A stretch of DNA of 64,000 bases, taken from the NCBI GenBank assembly GCA_014763615.1, contig JACXVB010000007.1:52504-116503 (forward strand). The letters are read 5' to 3'. Each line of letters opens with the position of its first letter. The stretch's first letter is position 1. The notes under the pieces were generated by a model. That model did not search any database and was not told the origin of the DNA. It saw only the letters and a list, made by a program, of their open reading frames with translations. Origin of the DNA: Sphingobacteriales bacterium (lineage in GTDB: Bacteria > Bacteroidota > Bacteroidia > Sphingobacteriales > Sphingobacteriaceae). Below are positions 42,259-51,668 of this stretch, in pieces. A program made the position numbers and the translations under genes.

Positions 42259-42734
42259 TGAAGTTGAAAGTAGGTTTTGGTTTTGATGTTCATCAATTAA
42301 AAGAAAATCATCCTTTTATTCTTGGCGGTGTTCATCTGCAACATCATAAAGGAGCTTTTGGGCATTCTGATGCAGATGTTTTGGTACACGCCATTTGCGA
42401 TGCACTTCTAGGTGCGGCCAACCTCAGAGATATTGGTCATCATTTTAAAAATACAGACGAGCGTTGGCGAGGAATTAGCAGTTTAATCTTATTAACAGAG
42501 TGCGTGAAAATGCTTAATGAAAAAGGATATAACATAAACAATGTAGATGCGATGCTTTGCTTAGAAGCTCCAAAAATTAATCCTCACGTACCTGCAATGA
42601 AAGCTAATATTGCCAAAGCAATGGGTTTAGATGAAGATGATATCTCTATAAAAGCTACCACCAATGAAACCATGGGCTTTATTGGTAGAGAAGAAGGTGT
42701 GGTTGCTTATGCGGTTTGTTTAATTCAGAAATAA
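42258..42734 (+). CDS. ispF: 2-C-methyl-D-erythritol 2,4-cyclodiphosphate synthase
   Basis: A 158-residue enzyme of the MEP isoprenoid pathway. The metal site DVHQL, the GHSDADVLVHAICDALLGA motif, IGHHFKNTD and TTNETMGFIGREEG are all present. Normal full length. It is coupled to porV by the TAATG overlap, a usual gene neighbourhood in Bacteroidota. Confidence 0.9.
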   Translation: MKLKVGFGFDVHQLKENHPFILGGVHLQHHKGAFGHSDADVLVHAICDALLGAANLRDIGHHFKNTDERWRGISSLILLTECVKMLNEKGYNINNVDAMLCLEAPKINPHVPAMKANIAKAMGLDEDDISIKATTNETMGFIGREEGVVAYAVCLIQK

Positions 42735-42738
42735 TCCT

Positions 42739-43734
42739 TCAAACTTCTAAGATAATTTTCCCAAACTGAGTAGAATCAGCCATCAGCGCAATGGCGGCAG
42801 CACCATCCTCTAACTTAAAAACATCACTGACTACCGGAATAATTTGATGATCGCTGATAAACTGGTGCATAGCTTTAAATTCTTCTGTTGTTCCCATAGT
42901 CGTTCCAAAAATTTGGAGCTGTTTCCAAAAAATAGCTCTAGAATTGAGTGCAGGCAGATCTCCGGCTGTAGCGCCAAAGAGAACAATTCTGGCTCCTGGG
43001 TTTACATAGGTTAAATGTTTTGCAAAGCCTTCGCCCACCGCACCATCTATCACTACATCAATTCCTCCAGAAAGAGATTTTAACTCTTCATCAAAATGAG
43101 CATCCTTATAGTTAACACCGCCTTTTGCACCTAGCGCAATAGCTTTTTCTATTTTTTGAGGAGAGCTGGAGGTGACATAAACTTTACATCCAAAATTCAC
43201 CGCAAAATGTAAGGCAAAAGTGGCTACACCACTACCAATTCCGGTAATTAAAACGGTATCTTCTTTCTTTAATTGAGCTTTGGTAAACAATGCCCGATAG
43301 GCGGTTAACCCCGCTAATGGAAAAGCCGCAGCTTGTTGATGCGTTAAATGGGCCGGTTTGATGAAAAGATTTTGAACATCCACTTTCACGTATTCTGCAA
43401 AAGTGCCATCTTCTGGCAAACCTAAAATCTTAAAATTTGCACTTTGAAAATTTGGATGCTCTCCCCAATGACTTCCCGGATGAATCACTACTTCTTTACC
43501 CACCCAACTCACATCAGCAGCATCAAAAACTTCTTCTACAATCCCAGAACCATCAGACCCTAAAATAATCGGGAATTTTAAACCAGCATATTTCCCTTGC
43601 TGTATCCAATAATCTCTTCTGTTTAATGCAGCAGCTTTAATGCTTACTAAAGCTTCACCGCTATTTAGCGTAGGTTTTGCTACTTCTTTAACTTGTGCTT
43701 TCTGTTGGATGCCTTCTAAAACTAATGCTTTCAT
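42739..43734 (-). CDS. Zn-independent MDR oxidoreductase (quinone reductase-like)
   Basis: Start chosen at MKALVLEGIQQ (43734), since upstream codons overlap the sod terminator. A 331-residue medium-chain dehydrogenase: ALNRRDYWIQQGKY, FPIILGSDGSGIVEE, and the nucleotide loop TGIGSGVATFALHFA. The catalytic Zn ligand Cys and the four-Cys structural zinc lobe are absent (WGEHPNFQSANF at the place), so it is a reductase of the quinone oxidoreductase/YogA type using NADPH. Confidence 0.75.
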   Translation of the reverse strand: MKALVLEGIQQKAQVKEVAKPTLNSGEALVSIKAAALNRRDYWIQQGKYAGLKFPIILGSDGSGIVEEVFDAADVSWVGKEVVIHPGSHWGEHPNFQSANFKILGLPEDGTFAEYVKVDVQNLFIKPAHLTHQQAAAFPLAGLTAYRALFTKAQLKKEDTVLITGIGSGVATFALHFAVNFGCKVYVTSSSPQKIEKAIALGAKGGVNYKDAHFDEELKSLSGGIDVVIDGAVGEGFAKHLTYVNPGARIVLFGATAGDLPALNSRAIFWKQLQIFGTTMGTTEEFKAMHQFISDHQIIPVVSDVFKLEDGAAAIALMADSTQFGKIILEV

Positions 43735-43764
43735 TGAATACCTCTTTTGGTCATCATCATCACT

Positions 43765-43797
43765 AAAAAACGGGAAGAAAAATTTTCCTCCCGTTTC
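43765..43797 (-). terminator. Terminator of sod gene
   Basis: A stem ACGGGAGG.../...TTCCCGT with one mismatch, followed by six Ts on the minus strand. Confidence 0.8.
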
Positions 43798-43817
43798 TTC
43801 AATCATTTAATAATCAA

Positions 43818-44420
43818 TTATTTTGCAGCAGCAAAGCGTTTTGCCACAGCATCCCAATTAATGACATTAAAAAATGCTGCAATGTAATCAGGGCGTTTGT
43901 TTTGATATTTTAAATAGTAAGCATGTTCCCAAACATCCATACCTAAAATTGGCGTTCCGCCACAACCTACACCAGGCATTAATGGATTGTCTTGATTGGC
44001 TGATGAGCAAACTTCTAATTTGCCATCTTTCACACAAAGCCAAGCCCAACCAGAACCAAAACGAGTTGCACCAGCTTGAGAAAATGCGGTTTTAAAATCC
44101 TCAAAAGAACCAAAAGCCGCATCAATTGCTGCAGCTAATTCTCCTGTTGGTTGTCCGCCAGCATTTGGTCCCATCACCGTCCAAAATAAAGAGTGATTAA
44201 AATGGCCACCGCCATTATTTCTTACTGCAATTGGGTATTTATCAATGTTTTTACAAATATCCTCAATAGATGAGCCATCTTCCTTGCCTTCTAAAGCTTT
44301 GTTCAAATTAGCAACATAAGCAGCATGGTGTTTTCCGTGATGGATTTCCATGGTTGTTTTATCAATATGAGGTTCTAATGCGTCTGATGCGTAAGGTAAC
44401 GCAGGTAATTCAAAAGCCAT
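43818..44420 (-). CDS. Superoxide dismutase (Fe/Mn)
   Basis: A 200-residue cytoplasmic SOD without a signal peptide. Metal ligands: His in ISK-equivalent [13 protein letters not shown], His in [10 protein letters not shown], and Asp and His in [18 protein letters not shown]. The [10 protein letters not shown] segment is also normal for the family. Fe or Mn cannot be told apart with certainty. Transcribed alone with own terminator. Confidence 0.9.
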   Translation of the reverse strand: MAFELPALPYASDALEPHIDKTTMEIHHGKHHAAYVANLNKALEGKEDGSSIEDICKNIDKYPIAVRNNGGGHFNHSLFWTVMGPNAGGQPTGELAAAIDAAFGSFEDFKTAFSQAGATRFGSGWAWLCVKDGKLEVCSSANQDNPLMPGVGCGGTPILGMDVWEHAYYLKYQNKRPDYIAAFFNVINWDAVAKRFAAAK

Positions 44421-44495
44421 AATATATAGTTTTAAAGGTTAACAATTAATTATACTAAGTTAAGTACCACAAATTAAAATTTGTTCATTTCAATG

Positions 44496-44975
44496 TTAAG
44501 ATTTGTTTCTTTTTGTAATAAAAAAATCCTTAATCAGTTGGCTGCACTCATTTTCTAAAATTCCGCCAATCCATTCTGTTTTAGGATGCAATATTTTTTG
44601 ATTGATTTTAGAAAAACCACGTTGCGTATCAAAAGCGCCAAAAACAATACGGCTAATTTGTGTCCAATAAGCTGCTCCGGCACACATCACACAAGGCTCA
44701 AGAGTAACATATAAGGTGCAATCAGTAAGATATTTAGCACCTAAAAAGTTAGCCGCTGCGGTAAAAGCTTGCATTTCTGCATGAGCGGTTACATCATTCA
44801 AGCGCTCGGTTAAATTATGCCCTTTTCCAATAATCCGTCCGTTGGCCACCAAAACTGCCCCAACCGGAATTTCATCTTCTTTTAAAGCTAATTTTGCTTC
44901 TTTTAGTGCCTCTTTCATAAAGAACTCATCTGGAGAAACCAAAGGCTCGTCGGTAAAGGAATAATATTTCATCAA
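44496..44975 (-). CDS. tadA: tRNA-specific adenosine deaminase TadA-like
   Basis: A 159-residue deaminase. The zinc site consists of HAEMQAF (His and catalytic Glu) and EPCVMCAGAAYW (two Cys). Other features include DEIPVGAVLV and RNKS at the end. Converts A34 to inosine in tRNA-Arg. Met1 or Met2 may be the start. A related guanine deaminase is less likely. Confidence 0.8.
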   Translation of the reverse strand: MMKYYSFTDEPLVSPDEFFMKEALKEAKLALKEDEIPVGAVLVANGRIIGKGHNLTERLNDVTAHAEMQAFTAAANFLGAKYLTDCTLYVTLEPCVMCAGAAYWTQISRIVFGAFDTQRGFSKINQKILHPKTEWIGGILENECSQLIKDFFITKRNKS

Positions 44976-45042
44976 ATAAAATTTGGACTTATTTAAGCGT
45001 AAAGATAGAGCTTATCTTTTTTGATGGAGAAATTAAAAAGGA

Positions 45043-45077
45043 TTTGGGCGTTCCGATAACTATCGGAATAACAGGCT
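45043..45077 (+). repeat. 35-bp inverted repeat, left copy
   Basis: A 35-base sequence containing TTTGGGCGTTCCGATA is found as a perfect reverse complement at 45944-45978. It holds an internal CCGATA/TATCGG hairpin. The pair encloses the csaA-like and SMR genes. Confidence 0.9.
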
Positions 45078-45102
45078 GTACGCTATATCTTTTTTGTTTT
45101 AT

Positions 45103-45153
45103 TCTTCGACTCCGCTCAGAATGACAAAAAAGCCTGCCTGCGGTAGGCAGGCT
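45103..45153. repeat. Bacteroidota intergenic repeats and perfect hairpin
   Basis: CTTCGACTCCGCTCAGAATG (phylum-typical element, related to 16182-16202) is followed by AGCCTGCCT/AGGCAGGCT (45131-45153), a perfect 9-bp stem that may terminate the csaA-like gene. Confidence 0.7.
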
Positions 45154-45163
45154 TACCGCAAAA

Positions 45164-45496
45164 TTACATCATCCTGCTGCCATTGGGGACGGCTTTATCC
45201 AATGTGGTTAAAACAATGTTTCCATCTTCATCGGCAAAACCGGTCACCAAAAATTCCGACATGAATTTGCCAATCTGCTTTTTTGGGAAATTTACCACAC
45301 CTACAATTTGTTTCCCAATTAAATCTTCTTTTTGATAATGAAAAGTAATTTGTGCACTCGACCATTTGATGCCCAAGTCGCCAAAATCAACTTTTATTTT
45401 ATAAGCTGGTTTTCTGGCTTCGGGAAAATCCAAAACTTCGAGAATGGTTCCAGCCCGCAGTTCTACCTTTTCAAAATCGCTCCAATTAATTTCCAT
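45164..45496 (-). CDS. CsaA-like tRNA-binding protein
   Basis: A 110-residue OB-fold protein: [59 protein letters not shown]. This is the standard CsaA length and pattern. CsaA has been described as an export-related chaperone and binds tRNA. The gene lies 1 base after the SMR gene end, so the two are one operon. Confidence 0.85.
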   Translation of the reverse strand: MEINWSDFEKVELRAGTILEVLDFPEARKPAYKIKVDFGDLGIKWSSAQITFHYQKEDLIGKQIVGVVNFPKKQIGKFMSEFLVTGFADEDGNIVLTTLDKAVPNGSRMM

Positions 45497-45497
45497 A

Positions 45498-45824
45498 TTA
45501 ATGTGTGGCTAGTTTTAATCCGATGATAGATAAAATTAAAGTGCTGATGAAAAATAATCGCCAAAAATCAACAGGCTCTTTAAACAAAATGATCCCTACT
45601 AAAACGGTGCCCACGGCTCCAATCCCTGTCCAAACGGCGTAAGCGGTGCCAATAGGTATATTTTGGGTGGCTTTCACCAATAAAACCATGCTGATGGTTA
45701 AACAAAGTAAAAATCCTCCGTACCAAAAAATAGCAATATTTCCGGCAGATTCTTTTGCTTTACCTAAGCAAGCTGCAAAACCCATTTCGAAAAATCCGGC
45801 AATGATTAATAGTATCCAATTCAT
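45498..45824 (-). CDS. SMR family transporter (Gdx/SugE-like)
   Basis: A 108-residue protein with four membrane helices. The essential Glu lies in helix 1 ([20 protein letters not shown]). [21 protein letters not shown] is the SMR signature. [10 protein letters not shown] fits the SugE/Gdx branch (guanidinium export) better than EmrE, but this is a guess. Functions as a dimer in the inner membrane. Confidence 0.75.
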   Translation of the reverse strand: MNWILLIIAGFFEMGFAACLGKAKESAGNIAIFWYGGFLLCLTISMVLLVKATQNIPIGTAYAVWTGIGAVGTVLVGIILFKEPVDFWRLFFISTLILSIIGLKLATH

Positions 45825-45884
45825 GATTTGAAGATAACGATAAGCCCGAAATTATCAATTTTATCGTTTGAGGTTAGGTTTTGC

Positions 45885-45978
45885 GTTAGGGATTGCAGCG
45901 GATACCGGCTTTGTGCTTAATGCTAAGAGCAGTATGAGCGGAAAGCCTGTTATTCCGATAGTTATCGGAACGCCCAAA
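45885..45978 (-). repeat. 35-bp inverted repeat, right copy, with adjoining intergenic repeat
   Basis: Bases 45944-45978 are the exact reverse complement of 45043-45077. The adjacent GCGTTAGGGATTGCAGCGGA part is a frequent Bacteroidota intergenic element. A related, more diverged element is at 57994-58078. Confidence 0.85.
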
Positions 45979-46019
45979 TAATTTATCGATGACAATAAAA
46001 AGCTTTGTAAATTTACCCC

Positions 46020-46574
46020 ATGAATATCACCATAGACGATAAAACCTTCGAGCCATTTATAGAATACAACATGATTGAAAAACGTATTCGTTTAATGGGG
46101 ATACAGCTTAATGTTGATTATGAAGAGAAAATTCCTGTTTTTATTGGGGTGTTAAATGGTGCTTTTATGTTTATGACCGATTTAATGAAAGAAGTGCATA
46201 TTGGCTGTGAAATTACTTTCACCAAATTGGCTTCCTACCACGGCGGAACAAAAAGTTCGGGAGAAATTATAGATGAGCTTCCGTTAAAAATTGATTTGAA
46301 AGGGAGAGATGTCATCATTGTAGAGGATATTATAGATACAGGCAAAACCTTGAAATACCTATTGGATAAGATTAAAGCTTTAGAACCCGCCTCTGTAAAA
46401 GTTGCAGTAATGTTGTTAAAACCCAATTCTTTAGAATATCAATTTGATGAGATTGATTTTGTAGGTTTTGAGATTGCTAATGATTTTGTAGTAGGTTACG
46501 GGATGGATTATAAAGGTTTAGGAAGAAATCTATCCGATATTTATCGGCTGTGTGGGCAACGTTTACCTGGTTAA
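46020..46574 (+). CDS. hpt: Hypoxanthine phosphoribosyltransferase
   Basis: A 184-residue purine salvage enzyme. The PRPP loop VIIVEDIIDTGKTLKYL and the GVLNGAFMFMTDLMKEV start loop are clear. The C-terminal base-contacting part FVGFEIANDFVVGYGMDY is complete. It converges with the following gene, overlapping by 4 bases. Confidence 0.85.
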   Translation: MNITIDDKTFEPFIEYNMIEKRIRLMGIQLNVDYEEKIPVFIGVLNGAFMFMTDLMKEVHIGCEITFTKLASYHGGTKSSGEIIDELPLKIDLKGRDVIIVEDIIDTGKTLKYLLDKIKALEPASVKVAVMLLKPNSLEYQFDEIDFVGFEIANDFVVGYGMDYKGLGRNLSDIYRLCGQRLPG

Positions 46575-47317
46575 TGGATTTCTATCGGCTTTAAGCCAAT
46601 CGTACCATCATCATTCTGATTGATTTTGAAGTGCATGTAAGCTAATTTGATGTAATTCACCAATTCATAATCATTGGCTTTAACCAAGAAATGATAAGAC
46701 GGACGAAAAGTAATCATAAAAATAAAGAGTTTATCGCCCGTTAATCCGGTGGTTCTGGAGACAATTTCTTTGTTGAATATTTTATCAATCACTGCGTTTT
46801 CATAATCTCGTTGCATCATTTCCATTAGCTTTCGGGCGTTTTTACCTTCTTTACTAAAAGCACTCCAAATGGCATCAATACCTAAACCCACACCATTTTG
46901 CCCAATGTTGAGCACATCTTTATCGTTACCTAAGCGCACCGCTTTATTAAAAGCTTTTTTGGTTTGCTCATATTTTTCTTGTGGAGTTAAAACAGAATCT
47001 TTAAAAGTAACTTCGGGTAAAGGGATGGCTAATCTTTTTAAATAAATGATTAAAGAAGTTTGATAGCCTAGTTTTAGCGTATCTGGCTTATAACCATCTA
47101 AAGTACTGATGATGATGTCTCCGGCCTTAGCCGAAATAAAAAACTCTCCTTTGGTATTGTTATAAACCGATTGTTGCGTACGATTATTGGTAATCACCAC
47201 CCTATTCAACCTAAATTTGGTGTCCTTATCAAACACAATTCCGCCAATTTTCTGCTCTTGCGCAACCGCAATTGAGGTGAAAGATAGGAAGCAGAAAAGA
47301 AGAAAAAGGTATCTCAA
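46571..47317 (-). CDS. Secreted protein with carboxypeptidase-like regulatory domain
   Basis: A 248-residue protein with signal peptide (MRYLFLLFCFLSFTSIAVAQ). Residues 23-95 are a CarboxypepD_reg-like beta sandwich (GIVFDKDTKFRLNRVVITNN, then NTKGEFFISAKAGDIIIST). The rest is helical and unmatched. Similar to other Bacteroidota periplasmic proteins without known function. It stands 3 bases after the glucosaminidase gene, in the same operon. Confidence 0.65.
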   Translation of the reverse strand: MRYLFLLFCFLSFTSIAVAQEQKIGGIVFDKDTKFRLNRVVITNNRTQQSVYNNTKGEFFISAKAGDIIISTLDGYKPDTLKLGYQTSLIIYLKRLAIPLPEVTFKDSVLTPQEKYEQTKKAFNKAVRLGNDKDVLNIGQNGVGLGIDAIWSAFSKEGKNARKLMEMMQRDYENAVIDKIFNKEIVSRTTGLTGDKLFIFMITFRPSYHFLVKANDYELVNYIKLAYMHFKINQNDDGTIGLKPIEIH

Positions 47318-47319
47318 AA

Positions 47320-48114
47320 TTATTTTTTGATGATCAATTCCTGACCAATTTTTATCACATGATCTGTTAAACCATTGAGAGATTTTAGCTCCTCAACGGT
47401 AAGCCCAAAACGTTTAGATAGGTTGTAAAGTGTATCGCCTTGCTGAACGATGTATTTATTTTTAGCATTTACCGCAGGTGAACTAAGCTTAGTGTTATCA
47501 TTTGAAACATCATTTTCCTTCATCCTTCTTGATGATCTTTTGTCTTTTTCATCAAACTGATCAAGATTATATTTTTCAATAATGCTAATTAATAGCTCTG
47601 GATAGCGTGGGTTGGTGGCATAACCATCTGCTTTTAAACCTTTTGCCCAACTTTTATAATCATCTTTATCTAAATTAAAAAGATCAGCATATCTAGATCT
47701 AAGTAAGAATTTAGAATGGTCTCTGAAGCTTTCATCAGGGTTTTTATAAACCCTGAAACACTCATTTTTCTGGTCATCATCTTTATAATAACCTTTCCCT
47801 TGCCAGCCATTGGTGCATTTTATACCGAAATGATTGTTGGCATAACGGGCTAAATCGCTGTTTCCCGTTCCCGATTCTAGCAAAGCCTGCGCTAAAGTGA
47901 TGCTGGCCGGAACACCATATTTATTCATTTCCTCTATGGCAATTCCTTTAAAACGATTGATATAAGATTCAGCCGTAAAGGTTACAAACTCTCCGTTGGC
48001 TTTGCGTTCGGCTACTTTTTCTACTTTTTGGTTTGCTTTTCTCATCGCTTTCTTTTTTGATGAGCAAGCAGATAGCACTAAAACTAGCGAAAGAAATAGT
48101 AAATATCTTTTCAT
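47320..48114 (-). CDS. Glucosaminidase-LysM lipoprotein
   Basis: A 264-residue lipoprotein (LFLSLVLVLSACSSKKK). Residues 50-180 form a FlgJ-type glucosaminidase domain: SITLAQALLESGTGNSDLA has the catalytic Glu, followed by ANNHFGIKC and a KNPDESFRDHSKFL part. A C-terminal LysM (YIVQQGDTLYNLSKRFGLTV) binds peptidoglycan. Probably cleaves the glycan strands in wall turnover. Start adjoins the previous paralogue's stop. Confidence 0.85.
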   Translation of the reverse strand: MKRYLLFLSLVLVLSACSSKKKAMRKANQKVEKVAERKANGEFVTFTAESYINRFKGIAIEEMNKYGVPASITLAQALLESGTGNSDLARYANNHFGIKCTNGWQGKGYYKDDDQKNECFRVYKNPDESFRDHSKFLLRSRYADLFNLDKDDYKSWAKGLKADGYATNPRYPELLISIIEKYNLDQFDEKDKRSSRRMKENDVSNDNTKLSSPAVNAKNKYIVQQGDTLYNLSKRFGLTVEELKSLNGLTDHVIKIGQELIIKK

Positions 48115-48765
48115 TTATATTTTCAGTTTTTGGCCGATTTGTAATACCGAAGTTTTTAAATGATTTTTCTTCATCAAACTTTTGATGGTGGTATGATACT
48201 TATCAGCAATTTCTCCTAAAGTATCACCTTTTTTTACACGATAAAACTCGATTTTTTCAACAGCTTCTGGAGGTTGAACATAATTTGGAGGGCGGTTATC
48301 CAACTCATATAATTGATAATGTTTGATGATGCCGATGACTTGCGAAGCCCATAACCTGCTGGCAGCATAACCGCCTCTTTGAATGCCATGCGCCCAAGAG
48401 CGATAATCATAATCTGTAAACCGATTAAAGAGCTGTTGAAATTTGCTTTTAGTTTGCAAAAGATTAATAAAATCTTGATAAGAATCTTCGATAGATGAAT
48501 AATCTTTATAGGAAGAATTGATTTTTTTGCTAGAATTACGACCTTTTACGCCAAAATGGTTATTTAAATATTTGGCTATTTTACTGGTTCCGCTGGCCGA
48601 CTCATGTATAGCTACGCCTAAAATGATACTGGCAGGAACATGGTGTTGGTTCATTAATTTTATCGCTAAATCTTTATTTTGAGCGATATATTTTTCGGTT
48701 ACGCTCTGGCCAAAAGCGTGGAAATGATAAAGAAAAAGAAGGCACAAAAGGATTTTTTTAACCAA
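48115..48765 (-). CDS. Glucosaminidase-LysM protein
   Basis: A 216-residue protein with signal peptide (ILLCLLFLYHFHAFGQ). The glucosaminidase domain (ASIILGVAIHESASGTSKIA, YLNNHFGVKG) has the catalytic Glu. The C-terminal LysM is YRVKKGDTLGEIADKYHTTI. A paralogue of the following gene, with only the stop-start border between; likely an old tandem duplication. Confidence 0.8.
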   Translation of the reverse strand: MVKKILLCLLFLYHFHAFGQSVTEKYIAQNKDLAIKLMNQHHVPASIILGVAIHESASGTSKIAKYLNNHFGVKGRNSSKKINSSYKDYSSIEDSYQDFINLLQTKSKFQQLFNRFTDYDYRSWAHGIQRGGYAASRLWASQVIGIIKHYQLYELDNRPPNYVQPPEAVEKIEFYRVKKGDTLGEIADKYHTTIKSLMKKNHLKTSVLQIGQKLKI

Positions 48766-48809
48766 AACTCAATTGATAAATGGTGATGATAAACGCTTTA
48801 GGTTGTTCA

Positions 48810-49445
48810 TTATTTTTTTCTGATGATAAACAAACCGTCTCTTACTGGAAGAATGAGTTTCTCCACTCTTTCATCTTTTAAAATTTTATCATTAAAGCTA
48901 AGAATATTTGAGGTATCTGTATCGATATTTTTTTGCACTACTTTGCCGCTCCACAATACATTATCTACAATAATTAATCCACCTGGGCGAAGTTTATCAA
49001 AAACTAAATCGTAATAAAGCCCATTGTTTTTTTTATCAGCATCAATAAAAATGAGATCAAAAACTTCTTCAATTTTTGGGATTAAATCAACTGCATTTCC
49101 TATCCTATAATCAATTTTAGATGAATAAGCTGAGGCAGCAAAATAAGCGCTTACTCTATCCTCTAACTCTTCATTGATATCTAAAGTGATGATTTTTCCA
49201 TCTTCTGTTAAACCTTCGGCAAAGCACAAAGTGGCATATCCTGTAAAAGTGCCTACTTCTAAAATTCTTTTAGGAGCCATCATTTTAGTAAGCAGACTTA
49301 GCACTCTACCTTGGAAATGCCCAGAAAGCATTCGAGGCATTAATACTTCTAACTGTGTTTCGCGATTAATTTTTTGGAGTAGCTCTGGCTCTGCTTCGCA
49401 GTGTTGCTCAAGATAATTTTGTAGGGCTTCTGAAGAAATATCCAT
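48810..49445 (-). CDS. SAM-dependent O-methyltransferase
   Basis: A 211-residue class I methyltransferase of the catechol/caffeoyl-CoA OMT type. The SAM loop is ILEVGTFTGYATLCFAEGL, and the metal-binding Asp residues occur in DLIFIDADKKN and IIVDNVLWSGKV. Substrate unknown; such enzymes act on small catechol-type molecules. Transcribed as the first gene of the leftward group. Confidence 0.8.
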   Translation of the reverse strand: MDISSEALQNYLEQHCEAEPELLQKINRETQLEVLMPRMLSGHFQGRVLSLLTKMMAPKRILEVGTFTGYATLCFAEGLTEDGKIITLDINEELEDRVSAYFAASAYSSKIDYRIGNAVDLIPKIEEVFDLIFIDADKKNNGLYYDLVFDKLRPGGLIIVDNVLWSGKVVQKNIDTDTSNILSFNDKILKDERVEKLILPVRDGLFIIRKK

Positions 49446-49688
49446 CTGACAAATTTAGGAATAATGTCAGATGGATAAGATTATTCGTTGAAATTTACTG
49501 GAAGAAGCTCATATTGAGCATAAATAAGTTTTGGCTTTAAAGCCGATAAAAATTAATTATTCGCTGCTATATTTCTCCACCAATTTTTTAAGTACTTTCA
49601 TTATTGAAGTGTTTTTTATCAAATTTTAGATAGAACATTAATCCTTAGGCTTTTTAGCTTGTCATAAAAACCGACAATCAATTGTGAT

Positions 49689-51641
49689 ATGAAAGCTTTA
49701 ATTCGTTTTTTCTATATTCCTTTAGCTGTAGTTGCAGCTTTTCTCCTTTGCTCTTCTTTTTTAATCAAACCCAAAGGAAAAGAAAAATTAGCATTTCCTT
49801 ATCAATCTCAAGGTTTAACAGACAGAGAAGCTGCGATGCAATTGCTCAGCCGTTTCACCTTTGGGCCTAAACCTGGTGATGTGGATCGAGTAGTGAAAAT
49901 GGGATTAGAAAAATGGTTTCAGCAGCAGCTAGAGGCCAATTTACCTGATGATTCTTTGAATCAGGTTTTAAGTAATTATGATGCTATCAACCGTTCTAAT
50001 GCAGAAGTTGCAGCAGAATTTCCAAAGGGCGCAAGTGTTTTAAGAATGGCTATTAAAGAAGGTTATATTGATAAAGATTCGGTAAACAAAGGGGATAAGA
50101 AGGAATATCGCGAAAAGCTCACAGCATACATGAAAATGAAAGGTTTAAAGCCTCAGAGAGAATTATACCGTCAGTTCTTCAATCAAAAAATATTAAGAGC
50201 AGCTTACAGCAATAATCAGTTGCAAGAAGTGATGACAGACTTTTGGTTCAATCATTTTAACGTATCAATAACAAAAAACAACTGCGCTCAATACATTCCA
50301 GCTTATGAAAGAGATGTCATCAGACCCAATTCTTTGAAACATTTTGATGATTTGCTTTTAGCAACGGCGAAGTCTCCAGCGATGCTTTTTTATCTGGATA
50401 ATTTTAGTAGCACAGGTACGAATACTAATTTTGAAAACACTCATAGAGAAGCAGTTAGAAAAAAAATTGAGGCTAATCTTCCGCCAGAAGCTCAGAAAAA
50501 ATTAAACTTAGCTAATAAAGCACAAGGTTTAAACGAAAATTATGCTCGTGAAGTAATGGAGTTACATACTTTGGGCGTAGATGGCGGTTATACCCAATCC
50601 GATGTGACGCAAGCGGCTAGAGTTTTAACCGGTTGGACAATTTATCCTTTTGATGAGCATGGTCCTGGAGCAGCTTACAAAAAGGTAATTGATAGAATTG
50701 GTGAAGACAAATTGGCTGAGCGTGGTTTTGTACATGATGGAGATTTTATGTTTGCTCCAAACAGACACGATAATGGAGAAAAAGTAGTTCTAGGTAAGCG
50801 CTTCCCAGCAAATGGAGGTTATCAAGAAGGGGTAGATTTACTGGAAATGCTGGCTCATCATCCATCAACTGCAAAATTCATCTCCAAAGAAATCGCTACC
50901 AGATTTGTGAGTGACAATCCGCCGCAAAGTTTGATAGCTAAAATGACTAAAACATTTTTAGATAAAGATGGAGACATCAAAGCAGTATTGATTACTATGG
51001 TAAACGCTCCAGAATTTTGGAGTAAAGATGCTTTAAGAGAAAAAACAAAATCTCCGTTTGAATTAGCCATGAGTGCGGTTAGAGCTTTAAATGCAACTAT
51101 TTATCAGCCTTATCAATTATATACTTGGATTGATAAAATGGGACAAAAGATGTATTTCTACCAAGCGCCAACAGGTTTTCCTGATAGAGGCCAATATTGG
51201 ATTAATACAGGTTCATTATTAAATAGAATGAATTTTGGTTTGGCCCTAGCTTCTAATCGGATACCGGGAGTAAAAATAGATTTGGCTGCTTTAAATAATC
51301 ATCATGAGCCAGAAAGTAGCGGAGCGGCATTACAAACCTATGCTAAAATCATCATGCCAGAAAGAGATTTATTTGCATCTATGAAAAGGCTTACCCCATT
51401 GCTAAATGATCCAACTTTAATGGATAAAGTTGATCAAGCGGCTAGTAAAAGTGCTCCAAAAACATCCCAAATGGAAGAGAATAAGGATAGTATGATGTTG
51501 GCAGAAGCAAGCGAAGCGCCTAATAAAAGCATCGGAATGGGTTCTAAATCTAAAAATAAACAGAATTCATTTGGTGATAACACCATGTTGGCTCAGGTAG
51601 TTGGCGTAATCATCGGTTCTCCAGAATTTCAAAGAAGATAA
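49689..51641 (+). CDS. DUF1800 family secreted protein
   Basis: A 650-residue protein with an N-terminal hydrophobic signal (FYIPLAVVAAFLLCSSFLI). LLSRFTFGPKPGDVDRVVKMG, DFWFNHFNVSI, NENYAREVMELHTLGVDGGYTQSDV and AARVLTGW are all DUF1800 signatures. The C-terminal 60 residues are low complexity. Function unknown, but always paired with DUF1501, as here (27 bases between). Confidence 0.85.
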   Translation: MKALIRFFYIPLAVVAAFLLCSSFLIKPKGKEKLAFPYQSQGLTDREAAMQLLSRFTFGPKPGDVDRVVKMGLEKWFQQQLEANLPDDSLNQVLSNYDAINRSNAEVAAEFPKGASVLRMAIKEGYIDKDSVNKGDKKEYREKLTAYMKMKGLKPQRELYRQFFNQKILRAAYSNNQLQEVMTDFWFNHFNVSITKNNCAQYIPAYERDVIRPNSLKHFDDLLLATAKSPAMLFYLDNFSSTGTNTNFENTHREAVRKKIEANLPPEAQKKLNLANKAQGLNENYAREVMELHTLGVDGGYTQSDVTQAARVLTGWTIYPFDEHGPGAAYKKVIDRIGEDKLAERGFVHDGDFMFAPNRHDNGEKVVLGKRFPANGGYQEGVDLLEMLAHHPSTAKFISKEIATRFVSDNPPQSLIAKMTKTFLDKDGDIKAVLITMVNAPEFWSKDALREKTKSPFELAMSAVRALNATIYQPYQLYTWIDKMGQKMYFYQAPTGFPDRGQYWINTGSLLNRMNFGLALASNRIPGVKIDLAALNNHHEPESSGAALQTYAKIIMPERDLFASMKRLTPLLNDPTLMDKVDQAASKSAPKTSQMEENKDSMMLAEASEAPNKSIGMGSKSKNKQNSFGDNTMLAQVVGVIIGSPEFQRR

Positions 51642-51668
51642 ATATTCGTGAATTAAAATTTAATCATC

